Below, in pieces: positions 1-9,178 of a stretch of 64,000 nt of DNA (position 1 is its first letter; the number at the start of each line of letters is the position of its first letter). Origin of the DNA: Gramella sp. KN1008 (GTDB taxonomy: Bacteria > Bacteroidota > Bacteroidia > Flavobacteriales > Flavobacteriaceae); contig NZ_SJDV01000001.1 of the NCBI RefSeq assembly GCF_004332155.1, forward strand, positions 620,001 through 684,000, in the 5' to 3' direction. The notes below the pieces were generated by a model. That model had not been told where the DNA came from, ran no database searches, and saw only the letters and a list, made by a program, of their open reading frames with translations. Position numbers and translations under genes: made by a program.

Positions 1-689
1 TCTCTTGGAGTAAGGGTCTCTAAAGCACGTTCAATCTCTGTTCTGAGTGACTCATGCAATAGCTCCTTATCGGGATTTGGAGATTCCCCTGAGCGTAAAA
101 CGTCATACAGGTTAGAATCTTCTCCTTCTACAAGAGGTGCATCCATAGATACATGACGGCCGGAGTTTTTCATAGACTCCTTTACATCATTAATCGTCAT
201 ATCAAGTTCTTTCGCGATCTCTTCAGCGCTTGGCGGACGCTCGTGAGATTGCTCTAAAAATGCGAAAGTCTTATTAATCTTGTTTATTGAACCAATTTTG
301 TTCAATGGTAAACGAACAATTCTGGATTGTTCAGCCAATGCCTGAAGGATACTTTGACGAATCCACCATACGGCATATGAAATAAATTTAAACCCACGGG
401 TTTCATCAAAACGCTTTGCAGCTTTGATCAAACCTAAATTTCCTTCATTAATAAGATCAGGAAGGGTTAATCCCTGATTTTGATACTGTTTTGCTACAGA
501 AACTACAAATCGAAGGTTCGCTTTTGTAAGTTTTTCTAATGCACGGTTATCACCGGCTTTGATCCTTTGCGCTAATTCTACCTCTTCATCAGCGGTGATC
601 AGGTCTACTTTTCCAATTTCTTGCAAATACTTGTCTAACGAAGCGGTTTCACGATTTGTAACCTGCTTCGTAATCTTCAGTTGTCTCAT
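1..689 (-). CDS. rpoD: RNA polymerase primary sigma factor RpoD (partial, C-terminus beyond window)
   Basis: The translated minus strand begins [19 protein letters not shown] at 689 and runs off the left edge after about 229 residues. It shows sigma-70 region 1.2, region 2 (with [32 protein letters not shown] and the -10-melting [15 protein letters not shown]) and region 3 ([15 protein letters not shown]). The visible part ends near LETLTPRE at the start of region 4, so the -35-binding helix is outside the window. The short N-terminus without the long region 1.1 is typical of the roughly 287-residue primary sigma factor of Bacteroidota, which reads the unusual -33/-7 promoter of this phylum. 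Identification is firm; only the 3' end is missing. Confidence 0.95.
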   Translation of the reverse strand, partial: MRQLKITKQVTNRETASLDKYLQEIGKVDLITADEEVELAQRIKAGDNRALEKLTKANLRFVVSVAKQYQNQGLTLPDLINEGNLGLIKAAKRFDETRGFKFISYAVWWIRQSILQALAEQSRIVRLPLNKIGSINKINKTFAFLEQSHERPPSAEEIAKELDMTINDVKESMKNSGRHVSMDAPLVEGEDSNLYDVLRSGESPNPDKELLHESLRTEIERALETLTPR

Positions 690-830
690 CTATCTTCTAC
701 TTGGATTTTAATGGTGCATAGTTCCTTGTACTAGATTATACGTAAGAAGTAATCAAAATGTTACAAAAATGATCAAGTTTTTTATCCAGGGACTAAATAA
801 CCTCTCATTTTCTGGGTTAATTTGATGTTT

Positions 831-838
831 CAAACTTA
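831..838 (-). promoter_or_regulatory. Possible -7 element upstream of rpoD
   Basis: The minus strand reads TAAGTTTG, matching the Bacteroidota -7 consensus TAnnTTTG. It lies about 140 bases before the rpoD start. No clear TTG -33 box was found at the usual distance, so this is a weak call. Confidence 0.3.
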
Positions 839-899
839 TTCCGGGTCCCTTAGTCGGATGAATTTTCATTCCCTACAGTTAATATGGAATATTTTAAAA

Positions 900-928
900 T
901 AAAAAAGGGCCGCATCAGTGCGGCCCTT
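900..928 (-). terminator. Rho-independent terminator of pnp
   Basis: A 10-bp perfect stem (AAGGGCCGCA paired with TGCGGCCCTT, 905-928) with a 4-base loop is followed on the minus strand by a run of Ts. It sits 25 bases after the pnp stop. The rest of 690-952 holds only the presumed rpoD promoter region and AT-rich spacer. Confidence 0.9.
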
Positions 929-952
929 CCTTATTATATAAAACAAAAGGAA

Positions 953-3169
953 TTAATCCCTGTTTCTGTCTCCGCGATTCCTGTTATCACGGTTGCGATT
1001 GTCTTTGCTTCTGTCAGAATTTCGATTATCGCGATCACGATTATCACTTCTTTCTGGTCTTGGTAACAAAGCTTTTCTTGAAACCTTCTCTTTGCGTGTT
1101 TTTGGATCGATACCAAAATATTTAACATCGATTACGTCTCCAAGGTTAACAACATCGGTCACGTTGTTGGTCCTCTCCCATGCCAGTTCTGAGATATGAA
1201 GCAATACTTCATTTCCTGGGGCTTCCACAAATTCTACCACTGCACCAAAGTCAAGGATCTTGATCACTTTAACTTCATACACACTTCCTTTTTCAGGCTT
1301 AAAGGTGATGGAGTCTATTTTTGCAAGAACTTTATCGATGCCTTCCTGATCTGTACCAAGAATCTCCACGATACCTTCTTCGGTCACTGGATCTTCATTG
1401 ATAACGATCTCGGTTTTGGTTTCTTTTTGAAGTTCCTGGATAACTTTACCTCCAGGTCCAATAAGGGCGCCAATATACTCTCCCGGAATTCTTTGGGTAA
1501 TGATTTTAGGAGCGTGAGATTTTACAGCTTTTCCTGGCTCAGAAATGGTTTCTGTAAGTTTGTTCAGAATATGAAGTCGACCATCACGTGCCTGTTTAAG
1601 AGCATTCACAAGGATCTCGTAAGAAAGTCCTTTTATCTTGATATCCATCTGGCAGGCCGTGATACCATCTTCGGTTCCTGTAACTTTGAAATCCATATCA
1701 CCAAGATGATCTTCATCACCCAGAATGTCTGAAAGTACAGCATAATTATCACCATCAGAGATTAGCCCCATCGCAATACCTGAAACAGGTTTCTTCAACT
1801 GCACACCGGCATCCATCAGTGCCATAGTCCCTGCACAAACAGTGGCCATGGAAGATGATCCGTTAGATTCCAGTACTTCCGAAACTACTCTTACAGTATA
1901 TGGGCAGTCCTCAGGGATCATACCTTTAAGTGCACGTTGTGCTAGGTTCCCGTGACCAATCTCACGTCTTGAAGTTCCCCTGATAGGGTAGGCCTCACCT
2001 GTAGAGAAAGGAGGGAAGTTATAATGCAAATAGAATGTTTCTTCACCCTGTTGGGTTGGAAGATCTACCTGGTTGGCTTCCCTTGAAGTTCCAAGAGTAA
2101 CAGTAGCTAAAGCCTGTGTTTCTCCTCTGGTAAAGATGGCAGATCCGTGAGTAGATGGTAGATAATCCACTTCACACCAGATGGGTCTGATGTCGGTCGT
2201 TTTCCTTCCATCCAAACGAATACCTTCATTTAAGGTAAGGTCACGAACTGCTTTTTTATGAGCGTCTCCGAAATATCCGGAGATCATTTTTCCTTTTTCT
2301 TCCAGTTCTTCTTCAGAGAACATTGCCAGGACCTCTTCTTTTAATTGAGAAAAGGCTTCACTTCTTTCTTTTTTGCTTGTTCCTGATTTTGCAATGTCAT
2401 AAGCTTTCTGATAAACGGCTTCATGAATTTTTTTCTGAATGTCCTCATCGGTTTCAGCTACTTCATATTCACGGGTTTCTTTTTTCCCGAAAGCCTCAGC
2501 AAGTTTTACCTGAGCCTCACACTGAACTTTTATGGCATCATGAGCGTATTTGATAGCTTCAGCCATCTCTTCTTCAGAGCATTCGTCCATTTCACCTTCT
2601 ACCATCATCACAGAATCTGCTGATGCTCCAACCATCACGTCCATGTCTGCTTCTTTAAGCTGTTCGCTGCTTGGGTTGATTACGAATTCACCATCAATTC
2701 GGGCTACTCTTACTTCAGAAATAGGGGTCTCGAATGGTATATCTGATAATTGTATAGCTGCAGAAGCTGCCAGTCCTGCAAGCGCATCGGGCATAACTTC
2801 ATCATCATGAGACATCAGCTGGATCATTACCTGGGTCTCAAATTTGTAATCTTTTGGGAATAATGGACGAAGTACACGGTCCACTAAACGCATTACCAGG
2901 ATCTCTTCACTACTGGGTCTGGCTTCCCTTTTAAAATAGCCGCCAGGAAAACGCCCTGCAGCTGCAAACTTTTCACGGTAATCCAGTGTTAAAGGAAAGA
3001 AATCCATTGTGGTAGGGGTGTAAGAAGACACCACCGTACAAAGCAACATGGCATTACCCATTTGAACAACAACCGACCCGTGAGCCTGTTTTGCCAGTTT
3101 TCCGGTTTCGAGGGAGATGGTCCTACCATCACCCAGATCGATAACCTCTTTAAATGTTTTTGGAATCAT
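953..3169 (-). CDS. pnp: Polyribonucleotide nucleotidyltransferase (PNPase)
   Basis: PNPase degrades RNA from the 3' end by phosphorolysis, as a trimer. The 738 residues follow the family order: first RNase PH core (about 10-140), alpha-helical domain (about 240-310), second catalytic RNase PH core (about 330-545, with the acidic cluster [12 protein letters not shown]), KH domain (about 560-620, [15 protein letters not shown]) and S1 domain (about 627-697). The last roughly 38 residues are a low-complexity Arg/Asn/Asp tail of RDNRN-type units, presumably disordered and RNA-binding. It lies downstream of rpsO as in many bacteria, but each gene has its own terminator and -7 element here. The start at 3169 gives the expected [17 protein letters not shown]-terminus. 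Confidence 0.98.
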   Translation of the reverse strand: MIPKTFKEVIDLGDGRTISLETGKLAKQAHGSVVVQMGNAMLLCTVVSSYTPTTMDFFPLTLDYREKFAAAGRFPGGYFKREARPSSEEILVMRLVDRVLRPLFPKDYKFETQVMIQLMSHDDEVMPDALAGLAASAAIQLSDIPFETPISEVRVARIDGEFVINPSSEQLKEADMDVMVGASADSVMMVEGEMDECSEEEMAEAIKYAHDAIKVQCEAQVKLAEAFGKKETREYEVAETDEDIQKKIHEAVYQKAYDIAKSGTSKKERSEAFSQLKEEVLAMFSEEELEEKGKMISGYFGDAHKKAVRDLTLNEGIRLDGRKTTDIRPIWCEVDYLPSTHGSAIFTRGETQALATVTLGTSREANQVDLPTQQGEETFYLHYNFPPFSTGEAYPIRGTSRREIGHGNLAQRALKGMIPEDCPYTVRVVSEVLESNGSSSMATVCAGTMALMDAGVQLKKPVSGIAMGLISDGDNYAVLSDILGDEDHLGDMDFKVTGTEDGITACQMDIKIKGLSYEILVNALKQARDGRLHILNKLTETISEPGKAVKSHAPKIITQRIPGEYIGALIGPGGKVIQELQKETKTEIVINEDPVTEEGIVEILGTDQEGIDKVLAKIDSITFKPEKGSVYEVKVIKILDFGAVVEFVEAPGNEVLLHISELAWERTNNVTDVVNLGDVIDVKYFGIDPKTRKEKVSRKALLPRPERSDNRDRDNRNSDRSKDNRNRDNRNRGDRNRD

Positions 3170-3209
3170 AATAATTTTGAATTCTTGATCTGAATAACTT
3201 CAACCAGAT

Positions 3210-3217
3210 CAAATTTA
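3210..3217 (-). promoter_or_regulatory. -7 element for pnp
   Basis: The minus strand reads TAAATTTG, a full match to TAnnTTTG, 40 bases before the pnp start. No convincing -33 TTG is visible. Confidence 0.5.
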
Positions 3218-3294
3218 GTTAAACAAAGGTCTCCGCCATCCGGACGGCCGGGTTGTGTGTTGTGTGTAGTTGTTTGTAGGACCAATGAAAAACT

Positions 3295-3310
3295 ATCCGC
3301 CTTGGCGGAT
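3295..3310. repeat. Short GC-rich palindrome between rpsO and pnp
   Basis: Two 7-base arms, ATCCGCC and GGCGGAT, are separated by TT. This is much more GC-rich than the AT-rich spacer around it. It follows a GT-rich low-complexity stretch at about 3250-3276. It could be a dispersed intergenic palindrome or part of a processing site; only one copy was noticed in this window. Confidence 0.45.
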
Positions 3311-3377
3311 GACAATTTTTATTCTGCAAAGCAGAAGATTTTCGATAAATACCTGAAACAGGTGAAATAAATATATA

Positions 3378-3401
3378 AAAAAAGGGGGCATATAGCCCCC
3401 T
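3378..3401 (-). terminator. Rho-independent terminator of rpsO
   Basis: AGGGGGC (3383-3389) pairs with GCCCCCT (3395-3401) around a 5-base loop. On the minus strand it is followed by a run of seven Ts. It lies 6 bases after the rpsO stop codon. Confidence 0.9.
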
Positions 3402-3406
3402 GAAAA

Positions 3407-3676
3407 TTATTTTCTTAATCCAAGCTCTTTTACGATGGCACGATACCTCATAATATCTTTCTTCATAAGATAGTCCAGAAGACTTCTCCTTTTTCCTACC
3501 AACCTAACCAGTGAACGCTCAGAGTTAAAATCTTTGCGGTTTTTCTTAAGATGTTCAGATAAGTGAGCAATTCTGTGTGTGAACAGAGCTATCTGTCCTT
3601 CGGCAGAACCTGTGTCTTTCTTTCCGTTTCCGTGCTTTTCGAAGATCTCTTCCTTCTTTTCTTTTGTTAAATACAT
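3407..3676 (-). CDS. rpsO: 30S ribosomal protein S15
   Basis: S15 binds the central domain of 16S rRNA early in 30S assembly. The 89-residue length equals the usual size. The family core is clear: DTGSAEGQIALFTHRIAHLSEHLK and RSLVRLVGKRRSLLDYL. It stands alone upstream of pnp with its own -7 element and a terminator. The 5' leader contains a small stem-loop (3707-3723), and in many bacteria S15 represses its own translation through leader structures, so autoregulation is possible but not shown. Confidence 0.98.
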   Translation of the reverse strand: MYLTKEKKEEIFEKHGNGKKDTGSAEGQIALFTHRIAHLSEHLKKNRKDFNSERSLVRLVGKRRSLLDYLMKKDIMRYRAIVKELGLRK

Positions 3677-3706
3677 TCCAATATTATTTAAATGATTTTT
3701 ATGTAT

Positions 3707-3723
3707 TGACAGTTTTTCTGTCA
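3707..3723 (-). promoter_or_regulatory. Stem-loop in the rpsO 5' leader
   Basis: TGACAG and CTGTCA form a perfect 6-bp stem around a 5-base A-rich loop on the minus strand. It begins about 5 bases after the rpsO -7 element, so the transcript would begin at or just before the hairpin. It may stabilise the 5' end or take part in S15 feedback. Confidence 0.4.
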
Positions 3724-3728
3724 GGCGG

Positions 3729-3736
3729 CAAAGATA
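3729..3736 (-). promoter_or_regulatory. -7 element for rpsO
   Basis: The minus strand reads TATCTTTG, a full TAnnTTTG match, 52 bases before the rpsO start codon. Confidence 0.55.
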
Positions 3737-3786
3737 CTACTAATTTGAATAATACCTATTTAAACCTGGAATTTATTTTATAAGAA

Positions 3787-4644
3787 CTATTTTCTTACCG
3801 GTTGATTTTGAATAAGATCCAGATAAAGGTTGATCTTGTCTTTTAATTCAGAACGTTTTACAATGAAATCAAGAAAGCCTTTTTCCTTTAAAAATTCAGC
3901 GGTTTGAAAGTCCTTTGGAAGATCTTTTCCGGTGGTGTCTTTAACGACCCTGGGGCCGGCAAAGCCAATAAGCGCGCCGGGTTCAGAAATATTAATATCC
4001 CCCAGCATAGCAAAAGAGGCAGTTGTTCCACCTGTTGTAGGGTCTGTACATAATGAAATATACGGGATTTTTGCATCGGCCAACTGAGCCAGCTTAACCG
4101 AAGTCTTAGCCAGTTGCATAAGAGATAGGGCTGCTTCCTGCATTCTGGCACCTCCAGATTTGGAGATGATCATGAAGGGAAGCCTATTTTTTAAGGCATA
4201 ATCTGCGGCACGGGCTATCTTTTCACCAACAACAGACCCCATACTTCCACCAACGAATTTAAAATCCATACAGGCAATCACCAGTTCTTTGCCTTTGGAT
4301 TTACCAACAGCTGTTCTTACAGCATCTTTTAATCCGGTTTTTTCCTGGGCGGCTTTAAGACGTTCGGTGTATTTTTTTGTATCCTCGAAATCCAGAGGAT
4401 CTTTTGCTGTCATGCCCTTATCTAGCTCCTTGAATTTGTTATCATCAAAAAGTATCTTAAAGTATTCGTTACTTCCTATTCTTACGTGATAACCATCCTC
4501 CGGACTTACATAAAAATTACTTTCCAGCTGTTCAGCATCAACAATTTTACCGGTAGGAGATTTATACCATAAACCTTTGGGAACATCTTTCTTATGTTCG
4601 GTAGGTGTTTGGATTCCTTTTTGTGTTCTTTTAAACCAAGCCAT
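3787..4644 (-). CDS. accD: Acetyl-CoA carboxylase carboxyltransferase subunit beta
   Basis: AccD with AccA moves the carboxyl group from biotin to acetyl-CoA, making malonyl-CoA for fatty acid synthesis. I start it at 4644 ([14 protein letters not shown], 285 residues) because the longer frame from 4671 would run into the upstream terminator hairpin and the family starts with M-x-W. The crotonase-like core shows [35 protein letters not shown] and the [19 protein letters not shown] segment. The N-terminal zinc ribbon of E. coli AccD (two CxxC pairs) is replaced by KSPTG and VSPED near residues 28 and 46, so no zinc site remains. I recall the same loss in Flavobacterium homologues. It follows fbaA after a 73-base gap with a hairpin. 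Confidence 0.96.
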   Translation of the reverse strand: MAWFKRTQKGIQTPTEHKKDVPKGLWYKSPTGKIVDAEQLESNFYVSPEDGYHVRIGSNEYFKILFDDNKFKELDKGMTAKDPLDFEDTKKYTERLKAAQEKTGLKDAVRTAVGKSKGKELVIACMDFKFVGGSMGSVVGEKIARAADYALKNRLPFMIISKSGGARMQEAALSLMQLAKTSVKLAQLADAKIPYISLCTDPTTGGTTASFAMLGDINISEPGALIGFAGPRVVKDTTGKDLPKDFQTAEFLKEKGFLDFIVKRSELKDKINLYLDLIQNQPVRK

Positions 4645-4676
4645 GTGCTTTAAATTTTTCCCACTCGTCATTTAAT

Positions 4677-4716
4677 AAAGAAAACGGACTTTCCCTGAGG
4701 AAAGTCAGTTTTCTTT
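4677..4716 (-). terminator. Strong hairpin downstream of fbaA
   Basis: An 18-bp stem with one mismatch and a 4-base loop starts directly after the fbaA stop codon. The T tract after it is short and interrupted (TTTATT), so it may attenuate rather than fully stop transcription before accD. Confidence 0.7.
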
Positions 4717-4717
4717 A

Positions 4718-5785
4718 TTAAAGTGTGTTTACATTATTTAAATCTTCGAAAGCCTTTTTAAGACGGGCCTTGAAAGTTAGTTCTCCCTCGCGTAGCCATT
4801 TGCGTGGGTCATAATATTTCTTATTTGGCACATCTTCTCCTTCAGGATTTCCTATCTGTGCAGCTAAATAGTCCTTCTTGTTGGCCATATAATCACGTAT
4901 TCCTTCCAGGTAGGCATACTGGAGATCGGTATCAATGTTCATTTTGATCACTCCGTATCCAATTGCTTCGCGAATTTCTTCAACTGTAGAACCACTTCCA
5001 CCGTGGAAAACGAAATCTATATGATTTTCTTCTACATTGTATTTCTTCGTGATATATTCCTGGGAATCCTTAAGGATCGTTGGAGTCAACTTTACATTTC
5101 CTGGTTTATATACACCGTGAACATTCCCAAAAGCCGCAGCAATGGTAAACTGGTCGCTTACTTTGCTCAATTCTTCATAAGCATAGGCAACTTCTTCAGG
5201 TTGTGTATAAAGTTTTGAAGAGTCTACATCAGTGTTATCTACTCCATCTTCTTCTCCACCTGTGATCCCCAACTCAATTTCAAGGGTCATTCCCATCTTG
5301 GACATTCTCTGTAAATATTTCTTACAGATCTCCATGTTTTCTTCAAGCGGCTCTTCAGAAAGATCGATCATATGAGAACTGTAAAGAGGCTTTCCGTGTT
5401 GCTCAAAATATTTTTCACTGGCGTCCAGTAGTCCATCAATCCAGGGGAGTAATTTTTTTGCACAATGATCTGTATGCATTATTACAGGAACCCCGTATGC
5501 TTTTGCCATTTCATGTACATGTTTGGCACCTGCAACGCCGCCAGCGATCGCAGCGCGTTCGTTCTCGTTGGACAAACCTTTTCCTGCATTAAATTGCGCT
5601 CCTCCATTAGAAAACTGAATGATTACAGGGGAATTTAACTCTGCAGCAGTTTCCAGAACAGCATTGATGCTACTTGAACCAATAACATTTACTGCTGGAA
5701 GGGCAAATCCTTTCTTTTTAGCATAATTAAATATTTCCTGTACTTCTTTTCCTGTGGCAACGCCTGGTTTAATGTTATGACTCAT
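4718..5785 (-). CDS. fbaA: Class II fructose-bisphosphate aldolase
   Basis: This zinc enzyme interconverts fructose 1,6-bisphosphate with glyceraldehyde 3-phosphate and dihydroxyacetone phosphate in glycolysis and gluconeogenesis. At 355 residues it has the length of the E. coli FbaA-type class IIA enzymes. Visible motifs include the zinc region VIMHTDHCAKKLLPWIDGLL, the GNVHG segment, and the phosphate/zinc-binding VFHGGSGST followed by KMNIDTDLQYAY. A TATTTTTG -7 element lies 22 bases upstream and a strong hairpin lies directly downstream. Confidence 0.97.
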   Translation of the reverse strand: MSHNIKPGVATGKEVQEIFNYAKKKGFALPAVNVIGSSSINAVLETAAELNSPVIIQFSNGGAQFNAGKGLSNENERAAIAGGVAGAKHVHEMAKAYGVPVIMHTDHCAKKLLPWIDGLLDASEKYFEQHGKPLYSSHMIDLSEEPLEENMEICKKYLQRMSKMGMTLEIELGITGGEEDGVDNTDVDSSKLYTQPEEVAYAYEELSKVSDQFTIAAAFGNVHGVYKPGNVKLTPTILKDSQEYITKKYNVEENHIDFVFHGGSGSTVEEIREAIGYGVIKMNIDTDLQYAYLEGIRDYMANKKDYLAAQIGNPEGEDVPNKKYYDPRKWLREGELTFKARLKKAFEDLNNVNTL

Positions 5786-5806
5786 AATTTTTGTGAATTA
5801 GGCTTA

Positions 5807-5814
5807 CAAAAATA
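5807..5814 (-). promoter_or_regulatory. -7 element for fbaA
   Basis: The minus strand reads TATTTTTG, matching TAnnTTTG, 21 bases before the start codon. This implies a leader of only about 15 bases. Confidence 0.5.
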
Positions 5815-5829
5815 ATAAAATAAACTGGC

Positions 5830-8400
5830 TTAGAAAGGATAATTGATCCCTACATTATATACTGCATGATTAAAGTTGTAATCCTTGAACCAGCGATGGT
5901 CGGTAGGTTTTGCGGGATCATAAGTTTTGAAGCCTATATCAAACCGAAGAACAAAAAAGTTAAAGTCGTAACGGAGGCCAAATCCGGAGCCTACCGCAAT
6001 GTCCTTCAGATCTGAAAAAGATTCAAAGGTTGAAGCTTCATCTTCTACTATATCGGCCACGTTCCAGATATTTCCAACATCAATAAAAAATGCGCTATTA
6101 AGAGAGCCCACCAGATTGTATCTGTATTCCAAATTAAAAGCAAGTTTCATGTTGGCCTCATTAAATTCATTTCTGCCCCCACTGCTACCTGGTCCCAGGT
6201 CATAAGCCTGCCAGGCCCGGTTGTCATTTGGTCCTCCAGCAAAGAAACTACGGGCAAAAGGAATACTGTTTGCATTTCCATAAGGGATAGCAATTCCTCC
6301 AAAAGCACGGGCGGCCAAGATATTATCACTTCCAAGATCCCAATGCTTTATAAAATCAATTTCTGTTTTAGCGTATTGAGAGAAAGCTACTCCAAGCACT
6401 TCATAACTTCCGTTTTCGTTTTTATCCATCCCCGTAACATCAGCTATAGCCGATAAGAAATTTCCGGCGGTCTCTATCTTGAAACGAAATCTCGAAAACT
6501 CCTGATCGTAAAGGTTTTGTTTTGTATTCCAGAGATAGGTGTAATTAGTGGCAAAAATCAGGTTGTTCTCCGTAAGCCTGTTCTTTCTTTCTCGAATGTT
6601 TACGATATTCTGTCTTTGTTCCTCAGTAAGACCGGCGGTTGTTCCGTCATTATTACTTACTCCGTTAATGAAGTCGTCGGCCCCTTTAGGTATAATGAGT
6701 TCTCCCTCCTCATTTAGGAACTCCTCGCTAGTGGTAACATTTCCTGTTTCCACTATGTCATTAAGTTCTTCGTATGAATTTCGGTAGACATTAAAATAAT
6801 TACCTACATTCAAATTCCTTACGTACTGAATGTTTAATAGGTCCAGCCTGTTAGATAATTGCTTGGAAGGCGTCCAGCGGTAGTTGATGATCCCTGAAAA
6901 GTTCTGTTTATCCAGCCCTATATTATTCTGTGTGCTAACACCTAGACTTAGTGTTGTGAAAGGGGATGTGTATTTAGGAATGAACTTTTCAGTATTAAAA
7001 GGCAGAAAGATACGTGGGAAAGTCAGCTTCATGTCAGCTCCGATCTCAGAAATATCGAAAAACCGGTCATCATCACTATTACCTGCCGCATCGGTTGAGG
7101 AACCCACACTCCCGCGGCCGGATATCTCAAAATTCTCAGCCCCATTAAAGATATTTCGAATAAGTAAAGAGCCTCCAAACGCGATCCCAAATTCCTGAAT
7201 ATTACTCTGGGAAATATCAAAATCAAAACCTAAAGAGTACCGTGGGAGTGGTGTTAAGAATATATTCGTAACCAGATCTGTAGAAGTGCTGTCTTCAGGA
7301 TCTGGGGTAAACTGGATGTTCGGATACTTAAAAATCCTCAGGGAATTAAGTCTGTTATAGGTTCTGGTTCTATTAAGATCGCTGTATATTTCCCCAGGTC
7401 TTATAAAGACCGCATCGGTAATGGCTTCGGGGCGGTAGCGCATTTTGTCAAAACCATATAAACTGTAGCCTTCATGGCTGGCACTATCAGTGAGAGGACG
7501 ATTTCTATTAGCATAAGTGTAATCAGTAAAGATATTTACCTTGCTGACTTCGTGTATTTTAAACGGTATCCTAGCAATGCTGTCCCCAATATTGTTTCTT
7601 CGATTTTTAATGATGAGGGTAGTGTTCACCTTATGATCTGTGTTTACCGTATCGGCATCAAAACTTATATATTCCTGATCAAAATTATAAACGCCATTAT
7701 TTCTAAATAGTTGAGAGAGTCTGTCTCTTTCCTCATTGAAGTCAAGTGTGCTGTATTGTACTCCAGACTTTATCTTGCTATCACTTTTGTGGCTTTCATA
7801 AAGAGAATCCAGTGGTTGGGAGGAAATAGCTGTATGGATGGAATCAACAATATAAGCCTCATGGGGGCTGACCTTATATTCCACTCTTGCTCTTTTTTCT
7901 TTCCCTTCAATAGGAATGATTTCGTAATCTGCTTCAATATTGAACCACCCGTTATTCCAATACCAGGATTTTAACCTGTTCAGGGATTTTTTTGTCTCTT
8001 CCTCATCTACAATAACTGGTGCTTCTCCTGTTCTCTTTATCCATTGGTTAAATTCTTTCCTAGAATGTATGAATCGGTCAAACTGTTTTTTGGAAAGGAG
8101 GCCTATAAGTCGATCTCTTCTTTTTTTATTCTCAAGATATTTTACGGTTAGGATGCTATCTATATTGGGACGGGCAAGATTGTAAAAGTGAAGCCGGAAA
8201 GGAATTCCCAGTAAGCTTGTATTAGGCTCTTGATATAGCTGGCTGTAGACCCTGGAATCTTTTACCTCCTCACCATTGTTAAGGATAGTATTCTCCACGA
8301 GAAGATGCTCGTTCGGCTCCAGTCTTTTTACGGCGTTGCAGCTTAATATTAAAACGAAGGTTAAAAAAAATAATAATATTTTTGCGAAAAGCCGTTTCAA
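5830..8400 (-). CDS. tamL: TamA/BamA-family outer-membrane lipoprotein (TamL-like)
   Basis: The 856-residue protein begins with a lipoprotein signal ending LILSC, with the lipidated Cys at residue 21. POTRA-like repeats follow (about 60-370, including YNRLNSLRIFKYPNIQF), then a surface-antigen Omp85 beta-barrel (about 390-856) with SFFAGGPNDNRAWQAYDLGPG and a C-terminal strand ending NYPF. A lipidated TamA homologue is characteristic of Bacteroidota and is called TamL, a proposed outer-membrane assembly factor working with a TamB-like protein. No tamB is in this window. It is transcribed away from the methyltransferase at 8438 through a 37-base shared promoter region. BamA itself is less likely because of the lipobox. 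Confidence 0.88.
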   Translation of the reverse strand: MKRLFAKILLFFLTFVLILSCNAVKRLEPNEHLLVENTILNNGEEVKDSRVYSQLYQEPNTSLLGIPFRLHFYNLARPNIDSILTVKYLENKKRRDRLIGLLSKKQFDRFIHSRKEFNQWIKRTGEAPVIVDEEETKKSLNRLKSWYWNNGWFNIEADYEIIPIEGKEKRARVEYKVSPHEAYIVDSIHTAISSQPLDSLYESHKSDSKIKSGVQYSTLDFNEERDRLSQLFRNNGVYNFDQEYISFDADTVNTDHKVNTTLIIKNRRNNIGDSIARIPFKIHEVSKVNIFTDYTYANRNRPLTDSASHEGYSLYGFDKMRYRPEAITDAVFIRPGEIYSDLNRTRTYNRLNSLRIFKYPNIQFTPDPEDSTSTDLVTNIFLTPLPRYSLGFDFDISQSNIQEFGIAFGGSLLIRNIFNGAENFEISGRGSVGSSTDAAGNSDDDRFFDISEIGADMKLTFPRIFLPFNTEKFIPKYTSPFTTLSLGVSTQNNIGLDKQNFSGIINYRWTPSKQLSNRLDLLNIQYVRNLNVGNYFNVYRNSYEELNDIVETGNVTTSEEFLNEEGELIIPKGADDFINGVSNNDGTTAGLTEEQRQNIVNIRERKNRLTENNLIFATNYTYLWNTKQNLYDQEFSRFRFKIETAGNFLSAIADVTGMDKNENGSYEVLGVAFSQYAKTEIDFIKHWDLGSDNILAARAFGGIAIPYGNANSIPFARSFFAGGPNDNRAWQAYDLGPGSSGGRNEFNEANMKLAFNLEYRYNLVGSLNSAFFIDVGNIWNVADIVEDEASTFESFSDLKDIAVGSGFGLRYDFNFFVLRFDIGFKTYDPAKPTDHRWFKDYNFNHAVYNVGINYPF

Positions 8401-8419
8401 ACAGTAGCGATTAGAGGCT

Positions 8420-8427
8420 CAAAAATA
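8420..8427 (-). promoter_or_regulatory. -7 element for tamL in a 37-base divergent spacer
   Basis: The minus strand reads TATTTTTG, 19 bases before the tamL start. The plus-strand gene starts at 8438, so its own promoter must overlap this site or lie inside the tamL coding region. Confidence 0.45.
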
Positions 8428-8437
8428 CATTTTTTGT

Positions 8438-9178
8438 ATGGTTAGCAAAAACCAGATTAAGTTAATAAAAAGTCTTTCTCAAAAAAAGTTCAGAAATAAA
8501 CATGAGCTGTTTGTAGTGGAAGGGGTGAAAAGTATCAGGGAATTCCTTAAATCCAGTTTCAGCTTAGTTTCCTTGTTTACCACCGGGGCATCATTTGAAG
8601 TGCCCAAAGAATTATTTCAGAACATTAATGAAAGGGAGCTGGGAAAAATAAGCTTCCTTACAACTCCTCAACAGGCGCTTGCTGTTTTTCAGATCCCGGA
8701 AGAGGAAATGGTTGAAATAGAAGGGTTAACTATAATTCTCGATGGTATAAGGGATCCGGGTAATCTGGGAACTATAATACGTCTATGCGACTGGTTTGGG
8801 ATTAAGAATCTGGTCTGCTCCAGAGATACGGTAGATTGTTATAATCCTAAAGTCGTACAGGCCAGTATGGGGTCACTTACAAGGGTGAAGGTTTCATATA
8901 CCGATTTAAAAGAATTGCTAATGAAGAATGATAAGATTCCTGTATATGGGGCTATGCTTGATGGTGAGAACTTATATGAAAGTACCTTCCCAGAAACGGC
9001 ATTTATTGTCATGGGGAATGAAGCGAACGGTGTTTCAAAAGAGATAGAAGGCCTTCTTACAAATAGAATAAATATTCCACAATTTGGGAAACGCCAGGAA
9101 ACCGAAAGCCTTAATGTGGCTACCGCCACAGCAGTTATTTTAAGCGAGTTCAGAAGAGGTCACTTTATTGAAAAGTAA
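8438..9178 (+). CDS. TrmH/SpoU-family RNA 2'-O-methyltransferase
   Basis: This 246-residue protein should methylate a ribose 2'-OH in rRNA or tRNA using SAM. The N-terminal substrate-binding domain (about 1-90) contains the typical RNKHELFVVEGVKSIREF. The SPOUT knot domain (about 98-246) carries motif 1 (LDGIRDPGNLGTIIRLCDWFGI), motif 2 (FIVMGNEANGVSKEI) and motif 3 (ESLNVATATAVILSEF). The target nucleotide cannot be read from sequence. Its 3' end overlaps the convergent porT gene by 14 bases. Confidence 0.93.
   Translation: MVSKNQIKLIKSLSQKKFRNKHELFVVEGVKSIREFLKSSFSLVSLFTTGASFEVPKELFQNINERELGKISFLTTPQQALAVFQIPEEEMVEIEGLTIILDGIRDPGNLGTIIRLCDWFGIKNLVCSRDTVDCYNPKVVQASMGSLTRVKVSYTDLKELLMKNDKIPVYGAMLDGENLYESTFPETAFIVMGNEANGVSKEIEGLLTNRINIPQFGKRQETESLNVATATAVILSEFRRGHFIEK

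Noticed and set aside
1196..1732. 178-residue plus-strand frame inside pnp
   Set aside because: It is antisense to conserved PNPase motifs and resembles no protein family.
4645..4671. Longer accD start at 4671
   Set aside because: The extra nine residues come from the spacer next to the fbaA hairpin and do not fit the family start M-x-W.
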